Assembly (NCBI GenBank): GCA_037447655.1
Contig: JBBHKE010000696.1
Location: forward strand, 124,001 to 188,000
From: Zygnema cylindricum
Taxonomy: Eukaryota > Streptophyta > Zygnematophyceae > Zygnematales > Zygnemataceae
Length of the DNA stretch: 64,000 bases
Direction: 5' to 3'
Position numbers and translations under genes: made by a program. The notes under the pieces were generated by a model. That model was not told where the DNA came from and did no database searches. It worked only from the letters and a program-made list of their open reading frames with translations. This document shows, one piece after another, positions 24,050 to 34,472 of this stretch; position 1 is the first letter of the stretch, and the number at the start of each line of letters is the position of its first letter.

Positions 24050-25010
24050 CACGTTTTACTGTATGCACGTATTCAGAACCAACCAGGGTGATGCATCTCA
24101 ATACGTATCATGCGCCGCTGTACGTTTTCCACCATGTGAACAAAGGAGAAAATGGAAGCTTTGCTCATCTATAGATTGGCCACAAACGCAACAAGGCTTA
24201 CTTAAAAAAGAAGGGTGTGGCAAGCAAAGACATAAACGGAGTGCACAAGAAAATTGTTGAAAAGATAAATGAAGTGAGGCAAAAATTGGAGTAGCGACAA
24301 GACAAGCCCCACCACCTGGTTCTAAACAAGAGCGCAGTCAAGCCGTTCGTCAACCATAGGTAGCGCCTCAAGTAGGTTCTTAAAGTCACCGGCGGCAGCC
24401 TTATTAGTTTTATGTTGTTGCACTGAGAATGACTGCTGGTGAGGAGAGATGAGGATGGAGGAATGATATCTTGGGCCTTTGCTGGCAAATGCAAATGAGA
24501 AGACAATAACGATTCCTGAAATAAGAACGATCATTTGTCAACGATAGAGATTGCATGGTTCAAGATAGGATTATCGTCCACCACAAACCTCGAATAATGA
24601 TAGATGCCACTAAAGCCCAACTACCGTGGTAAGCTGATGTCACTATGGTCATTGTAGGACACAAACCAAGATCCCCGAAAGAGACTCGTAAAGAAGATTG
24701 GCGAAGCGATGAGGCCTTCTAGAAAATCAAATAAACCATGCCGGCGAGTTGATGCAAAATCGCAAAGAGAAGATTATCAAAATCCGAAAGTGAGGAAAGG
24801 AAAGAAGAACTTGGAGGTAAAGTACGCGCTATATACAAGTGACGTTGCGCAAACCAACGAGTTAAAGTAGCGAAAGCCACTTGGGAATCATACATTTTCT
24901 GTAGGTCCTCACAGTAGGAAAGGTCGTCGTATGAAGTATCTGTAACAAACTGGTGAACAAATTCAGCGGCGCCAATAGGAGAACCTAAAACCTCTAAACC
25001 CTCTTGAGAC
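24050..25010 (-). pseudogene. LINE (non-LTR) reverse transcriptase relic, 3' part
   Basis: On the minus strand a frame running down from about 25003 reads GLEVLGSPIGAAEFVHQFV and LTRWFAQRHLYIARTLPP. Another frame near 24110-24180 reads CCVCGQSIDEQSFHFLLCSH followed by GGKRTAAHD, the cysteine/histidine block found near the C-terminus of plant and algal LINE-type reverse transcriptases. Stops and frame changes are frequent. It continues the fragment at 31429-32244; copia-3 sits between them. Confidence 0.75.
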
Positions 25011-25015
25011 GTACA
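25011..25015. other. Target-site duplication of copia-3, left
   Basis: GTACA, repeated at 31424-31428. Confidence 0.9.
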
Positions 25016-26047
25016 TGTTGAAATCTATAGATTTCTATAGTATTTTCTAGGTTTAAATATGTTTTAATAAAAGGAAAAAGGACGGACAGCCTGCCTCCAC
25101 CTCGCTCTCTAGCTCCCATACTTGTTGTAGTCACTGAAGGTAAGAGAGAGAGGTTGATCCATGGCTGCCTTTAGTTCAACAGACAGCTATTTTTAGTAGG
25201 TTACTAAAACTATACTTGACGACGAGAGATTTGATCCCGGTACCTACGGTTCGTCAAGTTGACCGGTAGCGGTAAGCTTTATCCTAATAGACTACGACCA
25301 ATGCTAATTGCTATGGTATGTGATAGATATATATTTAGTTAGGAAGAATTAAATCCATTAAACTAGAACTGTGTACGACGCACATAGATTCAGTTTTATA
25401 TAGTACGTCGTACGACGCTAATTCAAAACGGATACCGCGCATTTTATTTCGACATCGGAACAAATATCGCGCAAGTATTTATTACGGCTAAGATTGCGTT
25501 TCGCATAAAATCCAACGGCGCACATCATCGCCGAAATCCCGGAGTGGTCACTTTGGCGATTTGTGACGTGGCATAACCTGGAGCCACGTGGAGAGATGAC
25601 ATTCGGTCATAGGAATTCCGAGGAACGTACGGACGAGTGAAAAGCGGACACGCGTCCACTTAATAGCCTTGTCGTACATAGGCCGTACAAAAGGTACATC
25701 GGCAGTAGTACTTTTGTGTACGATACAGTAATCTGATTGGTCCGTACTTCAGTAGATAGGAGTTATTAGAGAGAATCAGGACTTAGAAAATTTTGGTAGG
25801 TGGTCACCTCTCCCTTTGAGAGTTTGTACAAATTGGCATTTTTACTGCCTCATAACTAATCGCCTGGTTGGCCTTTTTCAGTGATTCTTTTTTCTACGGA
25901 CTCAGGGGAGTCCAGGCTACACAGGGGTGCAGTCAAATTGTCAGTTTGCCTTCTTGGGCAGTAGTGGTTGTGGCTTGAAGTGGGTTAGTTAAATACTATC
26001 TAGAGGCTTCCTGTATTCTGTAGTCCAATGGAGGACACAGAATTGCA
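25016..26047 (+). repeat. 5' LTR of copia-3
   Basis: 1032 bp, TGTTGAAATC...AGAATTGCA. The outer tip holds the perfect palindrome GAAATCTATAGATTTC (25020-25035). A hairpin with 8-bp stem CTTGACGA/TCGTCAAG is at 25215-25258. The last 20 nt contain the gag start codon. Confidence 0.95.
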
Positions 26048-29000
26048 GGTTATGGGCCCACCCTCTAGGGTGCCCACCTTCAATGGATCTGGGTTCATCT
26101 ATTGGGAAGCCATGATGATGGGAGCTTTGTGTGAAAAACGATACTGGGGTATCGTCAGTGGACAAGTGAAACGTCCACCTTCAGGAACTCCACCAGGATT
26201 TGGGGGAGTAAGGTTTCCTGCAACAACGGCTGCCTCGGCGGAAGAGGCAGATGATGGGGACAGCAGTGTGTCCGAAAAGGGGAAAGGGAAGGAGACACCC
26301 CTCACCCCTATTGCCACAGTATCGGGAGCGGCAATCGTGAAGACCGTGGAGAACGATACTCAAATGTGGGAGGATGTAAACATGGCTGCCAAGAACTTCA
26401 TTCTGAGGCACCTCACTCAAGGTTTGGCCACCCCTCATCTTCACATTTACAAGGCCGAGGAGTTGTGGGTGAGTTTGGTGGAAATTTATAGAGCTGGAAC
26501 TATTCAGGAGCTCCAGTTGGCTGAGCAAAAGCTACTGAGTTACACTTACAAAGGAGGAAAGATGCTAGATTACTGTAATGATCTTTCTTGTTTGTATACG
26601 GAAATGGAAAGTGCCGGGTGGATAGGTACAGTGAAAATGAAAGTTAACACCCTTATCATGAAATTACCAAATGAGTTCGAAAACTTAGTGTACCGAGTAC
26701 AGGGAATGCCTGATAGTTCATGGAAATGGAACACAGTAGTCAGGATGATACTTGTGCAGGAGAACACAATGGAGATTAGGAGAGGAGGAAAGAGCATTCA
26801 AGCTCTAGCAGCAGGAGGGGACCGATGGGGGAAGGACCCGAAGAAACCTTATAGAGGGGAAAGAGATCATTCAGGGGGACAGAGGCCCCCAAAGGGTCTT
26901 TGTCATTATTGCAAAAAGCCGGGACACTTTATTGCAGATTGTGTCAAGCTATCAGAGCTGAGGCTCCAAGAGAACCGTGGAGGGGGTTCTTCCGGAGGGA
27001 AGAAAAAGGCACTTGTGGTTACAAAAGTGTCAGGAGAAACCGAGGATGAGTCCTCTGAGGAGGATGGGGAGCTTCTTCTTGACGAGAGTTTGGAGGAGAA
27101 GGAGATTCCTCGGAGGCAGAAGTGTCCCCTTGGAGCCATCTGGGAGGCTCCACAGGAAGGATGGATCATCGACTCAGGTGCATCCATGCATATGTGTCGT
27201 GATAAAGAACTCTTCACTAAGCTAAGAAAGATTCCTACTGTAGAGATAGAGTATGGGGATGGGAGAGTGGTTACTACAGATCTAGTGGGATCAGTAGATC
27301 TGAAAGTCTTAGTGGAGGGTAAGACTTCTATACTTACATTCTCAGATGTACTTTACATTCCTCAGCTGAGTAAAAATCTTGTCTCTACGTCTGTGTTAGA
27401 TGACAAAGAGTTTGATACCTTCACCAGAAAGGGAGTCTTTACAGCTAAGTATGGGGATGAAGTTTACTTCACAGCAGATAAGGGTAGCCAAGGAATGTTT
27501 AGGCTTAACTTGAGTAATGAAAAGAAGAATGCTTACTATGTTGGTGTCCCTAAGATGATGATTTGGCATAAGCGGTTGGGGCATGTACATTTTGATAGGT
27601 TAAGGGAAATGAAAAAGCTTGGGGTAGTAGATGGCATTCAGTTTGGGGATAATGAAATGATGGATGATTGTAGTGGTTGTGCTCAAGGTAAGGCTCACAG
27701 ACTTCCCTTTCCCAAAGCCGCCACATATAGAGGTGAGAAAGTGTTAGATTTGGTCCACACAGATATTTGGGGACCTGCAAAAGTACCTTCGGTTGGAGGA
27801 AAAAGATTTATGATGACAATAACTAATGATTGGTCTAGATACTCTAGAGTCTACTTTCTGAAAAATAAGTCTGAAGCATCAACTTACTTCAAAGAATATA
27901 AAGCTTGGAGTGAGAAGTTGCATGAAACCCCCATTAAGAGGATAAGGAGTGATAATGGGGGGGAATATACCTCTAACGAGTTTGAGGAATATTTGAGAGA
28001 TGAGGGAGTGCAGCACCAGAAAACTGTACCATATAACCCGGAACAAAATGGGGTAGCTGAGAGGTTGAATCGAACACTAGGAGATAGTGCATGCAGTATG
28101 TTGGCAGACAAGAAACTAGGAAAGAGATTTTGGGCAGAAGCAATGAACTGTGCAAACTATATTAAAAATAGAGTCCTTACCTCAGCTGTAAAGGGAGTGA
28201 CACCTTATGAGAGATGGGTTGGAAGGAAACCAGATATCTCACACCTTAAAGTATTTGGTAGCCAAGTTTACAGTCTTGATACGGATAGGAAAAACTGGAA
28301 ACTAGATGCTAAGGGAAAACCTGGATACTTTGTGGGATATGATGAGGATGTTAAGGGATATAGAGTCTATGACTTAGCAAAGAAAGATATCATTCTGGTC
28401 AAACACTTAGTTGTCATGGATGAAGGGAAGTCATTTGACCCCTTCAAATATACAAAAAGGATAAGGATCAGATTTGAGTCCGAAAATGAGGAGAACTCAG
28501 TCGTTCCCGAAAAAGACATGAGTGAAACTGTGATTACAGACTCAGGGGAGATCGAAGATATAGGAGACTCACCGGAAACCTCACATACTCCTATGGACTT
28601 CGAGGAGATGGAAGAAGCGGGACAAGATACGGTTTTTATGGACAGGGGAGCCGATGAGACAGTGAGAAGAAATCCAAGACTTCCATCCATTCCAGCTTCG
28701 GAGTTTGAGGGAGGAAGAAGGAGCAGCAAAAGGATACAGGAAAAACAAGCTGCCCATAAGGTAACTAAGCTATCTCACCCAGATGAGCCTCAGTCTTACT
28801 TAGAGGCAGTGAATAGTCCAGAGAAAGAAAGATGGATTAGGGCCATAAATGATGAGATGGCTTCTATCATGGAAGCAAATACTTGGGAACTAGCGGATTG
28901 CCCTCCAGACAGAAAACCTATTGGATGTAAATGGGTATTTAAACTAAAACTGAACCCAGATAATACAATTGAGAGGTATAAGGCTCGATTGGTAGCGAAG

Positions 29001-30377
29001 GGGTTCACCCAAAAAGAGGGGATTGACTATGAGGAGACCTTTGCTCCAGTTGTTCGGTTCCCATCAGTAAGGATTCTCCTCAGTCTGGCCGCAGCGGAAG
29101 ACATGGAAATTCACCAGATGGATATTAAGACTGCTTTTCTTAATGGTGAGTTAGAGGAAGAAATTTTTATGAGGCAACCCGAGGGGTTTGTGGAAGAAGG
29201 AGAAGAGAGCAAAGTGTGCAGGCTCATAAAGTCCTTATATGGACTGAAACAGGCTCCCCGACAGTGGAATAAGAAACTAGATGAGTTTCTCACCGATCTG
29301 GGATACATCCGGATCAGCTCTGATCATTCTATCTATATGTTTGAAGATGAGAATGGTGTCATTTTTATTGCAATTTATGTGGATGATCTGCTTGTGTTAA
29401 GTAAGTCTTTAGAGAATATCAATAGGCTAAAGAAAGATCTTAGGGGCAGATTTGATATGAAGGATTTAGGGGAGGCAAAATATATTTTGGGGATCCAAAT
29501 GGAAAGAGATAGGGGGAAGAAGATTATCAGACTTACTCAGAAAGAAGCAATAGGTAATATGCTTGAGAAATTCCAGATGGAAAATGCTAACAGTTGTACC
29601 ACTCCCATGGACTTGAAAAAAGGAAGTGATGGGAGTGTAGAAGGAGGAGTGATGATCTTAGACGATCAGATGAGTCCAGAGGAAAGAGAATTCATGAAGT
29701 CTATCCCTTATAGACAGGTCGTAGGAAGCTTAATCTATTTTATGAACTGTACCAGGCCGGACATAGCGGCGGCAGTTGGTGTACTCAGTAGGAGTCTTAA
29801 TGATCCTAGGAAGAGGGATTGGGAGGCAGCCAAGAGAGTCATGAGATATCTGGTGGGAACTAGAGAGTTATGGTTGCATTTGGGAGGGGAGCACACTGAC
29901 ATCACTACTTGGAGTGATGCCAGTTATGGGGACGCACCTATGAGACGATGCACTTCTGGGTATGTGTTGTATGTTGGGGAAGGTGCTTGCTGTTGGAGCA
30001 GTAAGCAACAAAAGGTGGTTGCTCAGTCTACTATGGAGGCTGAGTATATGGCGTCTTGTTCTGCTGTGAAAGAACTAATGTGGGTGAAGTCATTATTGCA
30101 AGAACTGGGATATATGAAGGAGGGAGTGCATGAAATCTTTTGCGATAATCAAGCTGCAATCCCAATCGCAGCCAATCCAAAACATCATTTCAAAGCAAAA
30201 CATATGGACATAAGATTAAGCTTCGTAAGAGAAAAAGTTGAAAACAAAATTTTAAATCTCGTGTATAGACCTGATGAAGAAATGGTGGCTGACATGATGA
30301 CCAAACCTGTGCCCTCTCCTAAACTAAAATATTGTCGGGAAAAATGTGGGTTGAAAGAAAAATTAAAATTAGACTAG
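26028..30377 (+). CDS. gag-pol polyprotein of copia-3, intact
   Basis: One frame of 1449 codons encodes the capsid and all enzymes for retrotransposition. A gag domain covers about residues 1-290. A zinc knuckle CHYCKKPGHFIADC (Cys292, Cys295, His300, Cys305) binds RNA. An aspartic protease has Asp382-Ser-Gly. The integrase has the zinc region HKRLGHVH...CSGC and catalytic HTD, SDNGGEY and PEQNGVAE. The reverse transcriptase has YVDD at about 1117-1120, and RNase H has WSDASYGD and EAEYMA. Gag and pol are fused without stop or frameshift, as in many plant copia elements, so the gag:pol ratio must be set otherwise. The start ATG lies 20 nt inside the 5' LTR; codons 8-12 are the primer-binding site (VMGPP). 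Confidence 0.96.
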   Translation: MEDTELQVMGPPSRVPTFNGSGFIYWEAMMMGALCEKRYWGIVSGQVKRPPSGTPPGFGGVRFPATTAASAEEADDGDSSVSEKGKGKETPLTPIATVSGAAIVKTVENDTQMWEDVNMAAKNFILRHLTQGLATPHLHIYKAEELWVSLVEIYRAGTIQELQLAEQKLLSYTYKGGKMLDYCNDLSCLYTEMESAGWIGTVKMKVNTLIMKLPNEFENLVYRVQGMPDSSWKWNTVVRMILVQENTMEIRRGGKSIQALAAGGDRWGKDPKKPYRGERDHSGGQRPPKGLCHYCKKPGHFIADCVKLSELRLQENRGGGSSGGKKKALVVTKVSGETEDESSEEDGELLLDESLEEKEIPRRQKCPLGAIWEAPQEGWIIDSGASMHMCRDKELFTKLRKIPTVEIEYGDGRVVTTDLVGSVDLKVLVEGKTSILTFSDVLYIPQLSKNLVSTSVLDDKEFDTFTRKGVFTAKYGDEVYFTADKGSQGMFRLNLSNEKKNAYYVGVPKMMIWHKRLGHVHFDRLREMKKLGVVDGIQFGDNEMMDDCSGCAQGKAHRLPFPKAATYRGEKVLDLVHTDIWGPAKVPSVGGKRFMMTITNDWSRYSRVYFLKNKSEASTYFKEYKAWSEKLHETPIKRIRSDNGGEYTSNEFEEYLRDEGVQHQKTVPYNPEQNGVAERLNRTLGDSACSMLADKKLGKRFWAEAMNCANYIKNRVLTSAVKGVTPYERWVGRKPDISHLKVFGSQVYSLDTDRKNWKLDAKGKPGYFVGYDEDVKGYRVYDLAKKDIILVKHLVVMDEGKSFDPFKYTKRIRIRFESENEENSVVPEKDMSETVITDSGEIEDIGDSPETSHTPMDFEEMEEAGQDTVFMDRGADETVRRNPRLPSIPASEFEGGRRSSKRIQEKQAAHKVTKLSHPDEPQSYLEAVNSPEKERWIRAINDEMASIMEANTWELADCPPDRKPIGCKWVFKLKLNPDNTIERYKARLVAKGFTQKEGIDYEETFAPVVRFPSVRILLSLAAAEDMEIHQMDIKTAFLNGELEEEIFMRQPEGFVEEGEESKVCRLIKSLYGLKQAPRQWNKKLDEFLTDLGYIRISSDHSIYMFEDENGVIFIAIYVDDLLVLSKSLENINRLKKDLRGRFDMKDLGEAKYILGIQMERDRGKKIIRLTQKEAIGNMLEKFQMENANSCTTPMDLKKGSDGSVEGGVMILDDQMSPEEREFMKSIPYRQVVGSLIYFMNCTRPDIAAAVGVLSRSLNDPRKRDWEAAKRVMRYLVGTRELWLHLGGEHTDITTWSDASYGDAPMRRCTSGYVLYVGEGACCWSSKQQKVVAQSTMEAEYMASCSAVKELMWVKSLLQELGYMKEGVHEIFCDNQAAIPIAANPKHHFKAKHMDIRLSFVREKVENKILNLVYRPDEEMVADMMTKPVPSPKLKYCREKCGLKEKLKLD
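26048..26062 (+). promoter_or_regulatory. Primer-binding site of copia-3
   Basis: GGTTATGGGCCCACC starts at the first base after the LTR. It is the complement of GGTGGGCCCATAACC, the anticodon-arm segment of plant initiator tRNA-Met (known sequence), rather than of the tRNA 3' end. Drosophila copia primes from the same internal tRNA region. Confidence 0.85.
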
Positions 30378-30390
30378 AAAATAAGGGGAG
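30378..30390 (+). promoter_or_regulatory. Polypurine tract of copia-3
   Basis: AAAATAAGGGGAG lies between the gag-pol stop codon and the 3' LTR and would prime plus-strand DNA synthesis. Confidence 0.85.
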
Positions 30391-31423
30391 TGTTGAAATC
30401 TATAGATTTCTATAGTATTTTCTAGGTTTAAATATGTTTTAATAAAAGGAAAAAGGACGGACAGCCTGCCTCCACCTCGCTCTCTAGCTCCCATACTTGT
30501 TGTAGTCACTGAAGGTAAGAGAGAGAGGTTGATCCATGGCTGCCTTTAGTTCAACAGACAGCTATTTTTAGTAGGTTACTAAAACTATACTTGACGACGA
30601 GAGATTTGATCCCGGGTACCTACGGTTCGTCAAGTTGACCGGTAGCGGTAAGCTTTATCCTAATAGACTAGGACCAATGCTAATTGCTATGGTATGTGAT
30701 AGATATATATTTAGTTAGGAAGAATTAAATCCATTTAACTAGAACTGTGTACGACGCACATAGATTCAGTTTTATATAGTACGTCGTACGACGCTAATTC
30801 AAAACGGATACCGCGCATTTTATTTCGACATCGGAACAAATATCGCGCAAGTATTTATTACGGCTAAGATTGCGTTTCGCATAAAATCCAACGGCGCACA
30901 TCATCGCCGAAATCCCGGAGTGGTCACTTTGGCGATTTGTGACGTGGCATAACCTGGAGCCACGTGGAGAGATGACATTCGGTCATAGGAATTCCGAGGA
31001 ACGTACGGACGAGTGAAAAGCGGACACGCGTCCACTTAATAGCCTTGTCGTACATAGGCCGTACAAAAGGTACATCGGCAGTAGTACTTTTGTGTACGAT
31101 ACAGTAATCTGATTGGTCCGTACTTCAGTAGATAGGAGTTATTAGAGAGAATCAGGACTTAGAAAATTTTGGTAGGTGGTCACCTCTCCCTTTGAGAGTT
31201 TGTACAAATTGGCATTTTTACTGCCTCATAACTAATCGCCTGGTTGGCCTTTTTCAGTGATTCTTTTTTCTACGGACTCAGGGGAGTCCAGGCTACACAG
31301 GGGTGCAGTCAAATTGTCAGTTTGCCTTCTTGGGCAGTAGTGGTTGTGGCTTGAAGTGGGTTAGTTAAATACTATCTAGAGGCTTCCTGTATTCTGTAGT
31401 CCAATGGAGGACACAGAATTGCA
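30391..31423 (+). repeat. 3' LTR of copia-3
   Basis: 1033 bp, nearly identical to the 5' LTR. It ends in an ATG-bearing 20-nt segment that reads into the flanking DNA. Confidence 0.95.
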
Positions 31424-31428
31424 GTACA
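31424..31428. other. Target-site duplication of copia-3, right
   Basis: GTACA, identical to 25011-25015. Confidence 0.9.
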
Positions 31429-32244
31429 AACACGAAAGCTTGTGGGAAGAGGGAAATTTGGAGGTAGACTAATAGGTGACCACGCAACACATTTAAGGAC
31501 TTTGACTTACAAGCCTATGCTTAAAAGTTGCTCAATAAAATAGCGGAAGACAAAAACCACCTAGTTTGGCGGACTGATAATATGCGTGCCATCCGCCACT
31601 GAAAAGAACAAACGACTCGAGAAAGTGGTAATAGATGCTCGCAAGGCTTGTAAGTGGGCCAGAGAAAATAAAAGGGCTCCCAAAGGGTCGTAGTCCAAAG
31701 TTGCAACATCTCCCAATAGGCCACCAAAGGAGTAAATAAAAGAGTTAGGCGAAGAGTAAAAGGTGTGAACAAAAAAAAAGAGTCAGTTGATGGGAGGGGG
31801 GGCGTGTTCCAACTCGCAAAAGATGGCGTCATGATCAATGGTGTTAAAAGCATTAGCGATGTCAACTTGGAGAACAACTCAATCTAGGTGTAGGTCCAGT
31901 GTCGCACGTAAACTATGGACGATTCCCTCACAGCACCCCCGTGTAGCCACACCAAATTGATGAGGGGAAAAATAATCGTGGAACTCCCCTTGAAGTTGTA
32001 CACACATTGATCGAGCCACTAGACGTTACAAGACCTCCCTCACAACAATAGGTCGAACAACAGCATCAAGACGTGCTGCACCCAAAAGGAGTACTATAGT
32101 GCGTGGCACATTTCCTTCAGCCAATTGAGAAGCCACCTTAAACAGTAAATCAAAACCTAGGATGGATTTTCTGGAGGGAAATATCAAGAAAAGGCGAAAA
32201 AAACTAGAAACGCCCCAATAAAAGTGGAAATCCTTAACCCACAT
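31429..32244 (-). pseudogene. LINE (non-LTR) reverse transcriptase relic, 5' part
   Basis: Minus-strand pieces in order: LLLGAARLDAVVRPIVVREVL (32130-32026), then after a stop RLVAR and FSPHQFGVA, VVLQVDIANAFNTIDHDAIF (about 31890-31830), and DYDPLGALLFSLAHLQALRA with FFSVADGTHII (about 31690-31570). These match the finger/palm blocks of plant and algal LINE reverse transcriptases. The usual YADD centre is degraded to VADG. Several stops and shifts make it a fossil. It joins 25010 downwards across copia-3. Confidence 0.8.
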
Positions 32245-33226
32245 CCCGTGTGTGTTTTTGTGGTGGTGGTTGTTTTTTTTTCCGTCCTTTTGTTTTTTGG
32301 TTTGTATTTGTCTTAAGTTTTTCTGTTGGTTTGGTTCTCTTGTTGTGAGAAGCTACTTTGGTGTGGTACGCTCACTGGATATCAGGCGCACCAGTAAGGT
32401 GGAAGATTTGAAACTGCCACCAGGGTGTCCTCCACCAAGATGTCCACACTCCACGAATAGGGGCCCAAGGCCAAAGGAGACACAACAGGTTGCAGGAAGA
32501 AGGGATTTCTAAGAAAAAGAAAGTGGCCGCAACGGGAAAAAGAAATGATGATGGTGGAGTGGTCAGATGGGAAGGCCAGTAACAAATTGAAAGGGAAAAT
32601 GACAAATAAAGGAATTGTTTACACCGTCACATTCGTACGATCGGACGGTCGCTGATCAAAGTAGCGATCTAAGAAGATCACATGAAAAGCACATAACACA
32701 ACTTACGATAAAGGCGCCGACCAAAGGCCTACCATAAAAACGACTACTTTTGAACTATGGAAAAAACCAAAATGTAAAAGTAGAAAGGCGTGCGTTTCAT
32801 GCGAATGAGACATAGACACAATGTTATGTACGAACTAGTAACATTTGTCTCAAACCAGGGCGCCGAAATGTGACGCGCATCGCAATTCGTAAAGAAATGA
32901 GTGTTCAATCAATGGATGCGATTATGAGCGAGGAACTGGAGTGAACTTGTACGGTGACGACATACTACGACGTCAGATGAAATAATCCTACCGATTTAAC
33001 CGGAACAAAATCTTCATGTGGGACCACATGACATGGCAACATTTGATGAGTAGAAGACCTTTAGTTGGTGTACACTCCTAAAAAGGAGTTTTTTTTAACG
33101 TAAATTAATTAATAGAGTCTACAATAGTTTTTTAGTTAGAGGTAGACAAACGGGGTTGTTTGTATGCACTAAATCGTAGACCTATAGTTCCAGTATACTT
33201 CTGTCGTCGGTGATGATTCGGTATAC
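32245..33226. other. Intergenic DNA, no gene recognised
   Basis: It may include the unrecognisable 5' portion of the LINE relic on the minus strand. No RNA gene or intact frame seen. Confidence 0.4.
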
Positions 33227-33746
33227 TACACCGTGAATCGTAATTAACGTTATTAACGCTAATTCCGTCAACCCGAATTTTGACCCTAAAACCTCAAATA
33301 TAGTAAATAACTCTAAATTTTTCTTTACATTATAAAAGTTACTTTTGAATTTTGCGTTAACAACTCTAATATAGTGTCGTTTTAAATAGTGTGGCGTACG
33401 GTGGGCGCCTGACCGTACAAAACTGTACTTTATCAAGTAAAAACGTTCTAAGTGAAAATATTTAATGCAAGGCGTTAACATGTAACTGCCTTTTCACAAA
33501 CCGCCTAGTGCAAACATCATAATGACGCGAAAATGTACATTTTGTCAGATTCTGTACGTGTTCCTAATTTAGTGTAAAGATATTCAGTGTGGATAACTAT
33601 TATGGAAAGAAACCCAAATTAGAGTTATTGATCACTTAGAGTAAATTTTTTTTTGAGAAAACGAAAAAACCCAAATTAGAGTTAATAACACTTTTTTTTT
33701 TTTTTACACTAATAATTTCTTTACGTTAATTACGATTCACCGTGTA
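33227..33746. mobile_element. Large MITE-like element of the CACCGYGAATCG family
   Basis: Termini are CACCGTGAATCGTAATTAAC on the left and its near-perfect reverse complement on the right, each with an outer TA. At 520 bp it is longer than its relatives at 36-37 kb and could hold an internal insertion. No coding capacity. Confidence 0.65.
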
Positions 33747-34472
33747 CTGTCCATTACTACACACTCTTCTAATTGGCTAGTTATTCAGTAGGATATCTTA
33801 TTTGTATAAAGAGTAGGACGTAGGAAATTTATGTATTCCATTCTGAAAGGTTTCAAGGAGTACACATGTGCGGTTTAAGAGATAATCACAGGGCTATATC
33901 TCCTGGTATATTTAAACGTTTTGTTTCAAACTTTGTGGGTTGTCAACACACGCTGAAAATTATACACTATTACAGTTTGGGATCAATTGACCATTTTTAC
34001 TGCATCTTGGAGTGGTGTGAAAGTGCCTATATTGAAGAGGTATTTCGAGAGTTTCTGTCTTTATGTTTACGATGACTAATTTTTCTGCAGCACCTGGGTT
34101 TGCCCCACGCACGCACGCGTGCGATTGCTGATTGGGTCCTTTTAAAGATTTTAAAGTTGTGTTTATTTGAAGCTCGATTCTTTTTGCAAGTTTAACAGCT
34201 AAGAGTTTGCAATAGAGATAGCTACGATGCATAGAAATGTAAAAATGTACTCAACAAGGATTGAAGATTATGATTTCGTAGTCACAATAGATACACCAAA
34301 ATGTAGGAATGTAATCCATCATTAGAATATAATTGGTCCTTTTAACGATTCCACGGTTGAGTTCAAGTGGGGGCCAATTTTTCTAAAAGTTTATTGCGGT
34401 TTAGGATTTAAGACATACAAACAAACACAAGAATTTAATAAGGAAAATTTGAATCGTCATAGTTGACATAAC
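33747..34472. other. AT-rich intergenic DNA, no gene seen
   Basis: No feature recognised apart from an alternating CACGCACGCACGCG tract near 34106. Confidence 0.4.

Larger units (their letters stand above)
25016..31423 (+). mobile_element. Ty1/copia LTR retrotransposon copia-3, complete and young
   Basis: A complete plus-strand element: 5' LTR 25016-26047, primer-binding site 26048-26062, one uninterrupted gag-pol frame 26028-30377, polypurine tract and 3' LTR 30391-31423, with perfect 5-bp target duplication GTACA. I see only three differences between LTRs: a G insertion in the 3' copy near 30616, C/G at 25295 versus 30671, and A/T at about 25360 versus 30736. All coding motifs needed for transposition are present. 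It is inserted in a decayed LINE reverse transcriptase. Recent and possibly ongoing activity is likely (inference). Confidence 0.96.

Noticed and set aside
33182-33481. 99-codon minus-strand open frame
   Set aside because: It overlaps the end of a MITE-like element and shows no protein motif.
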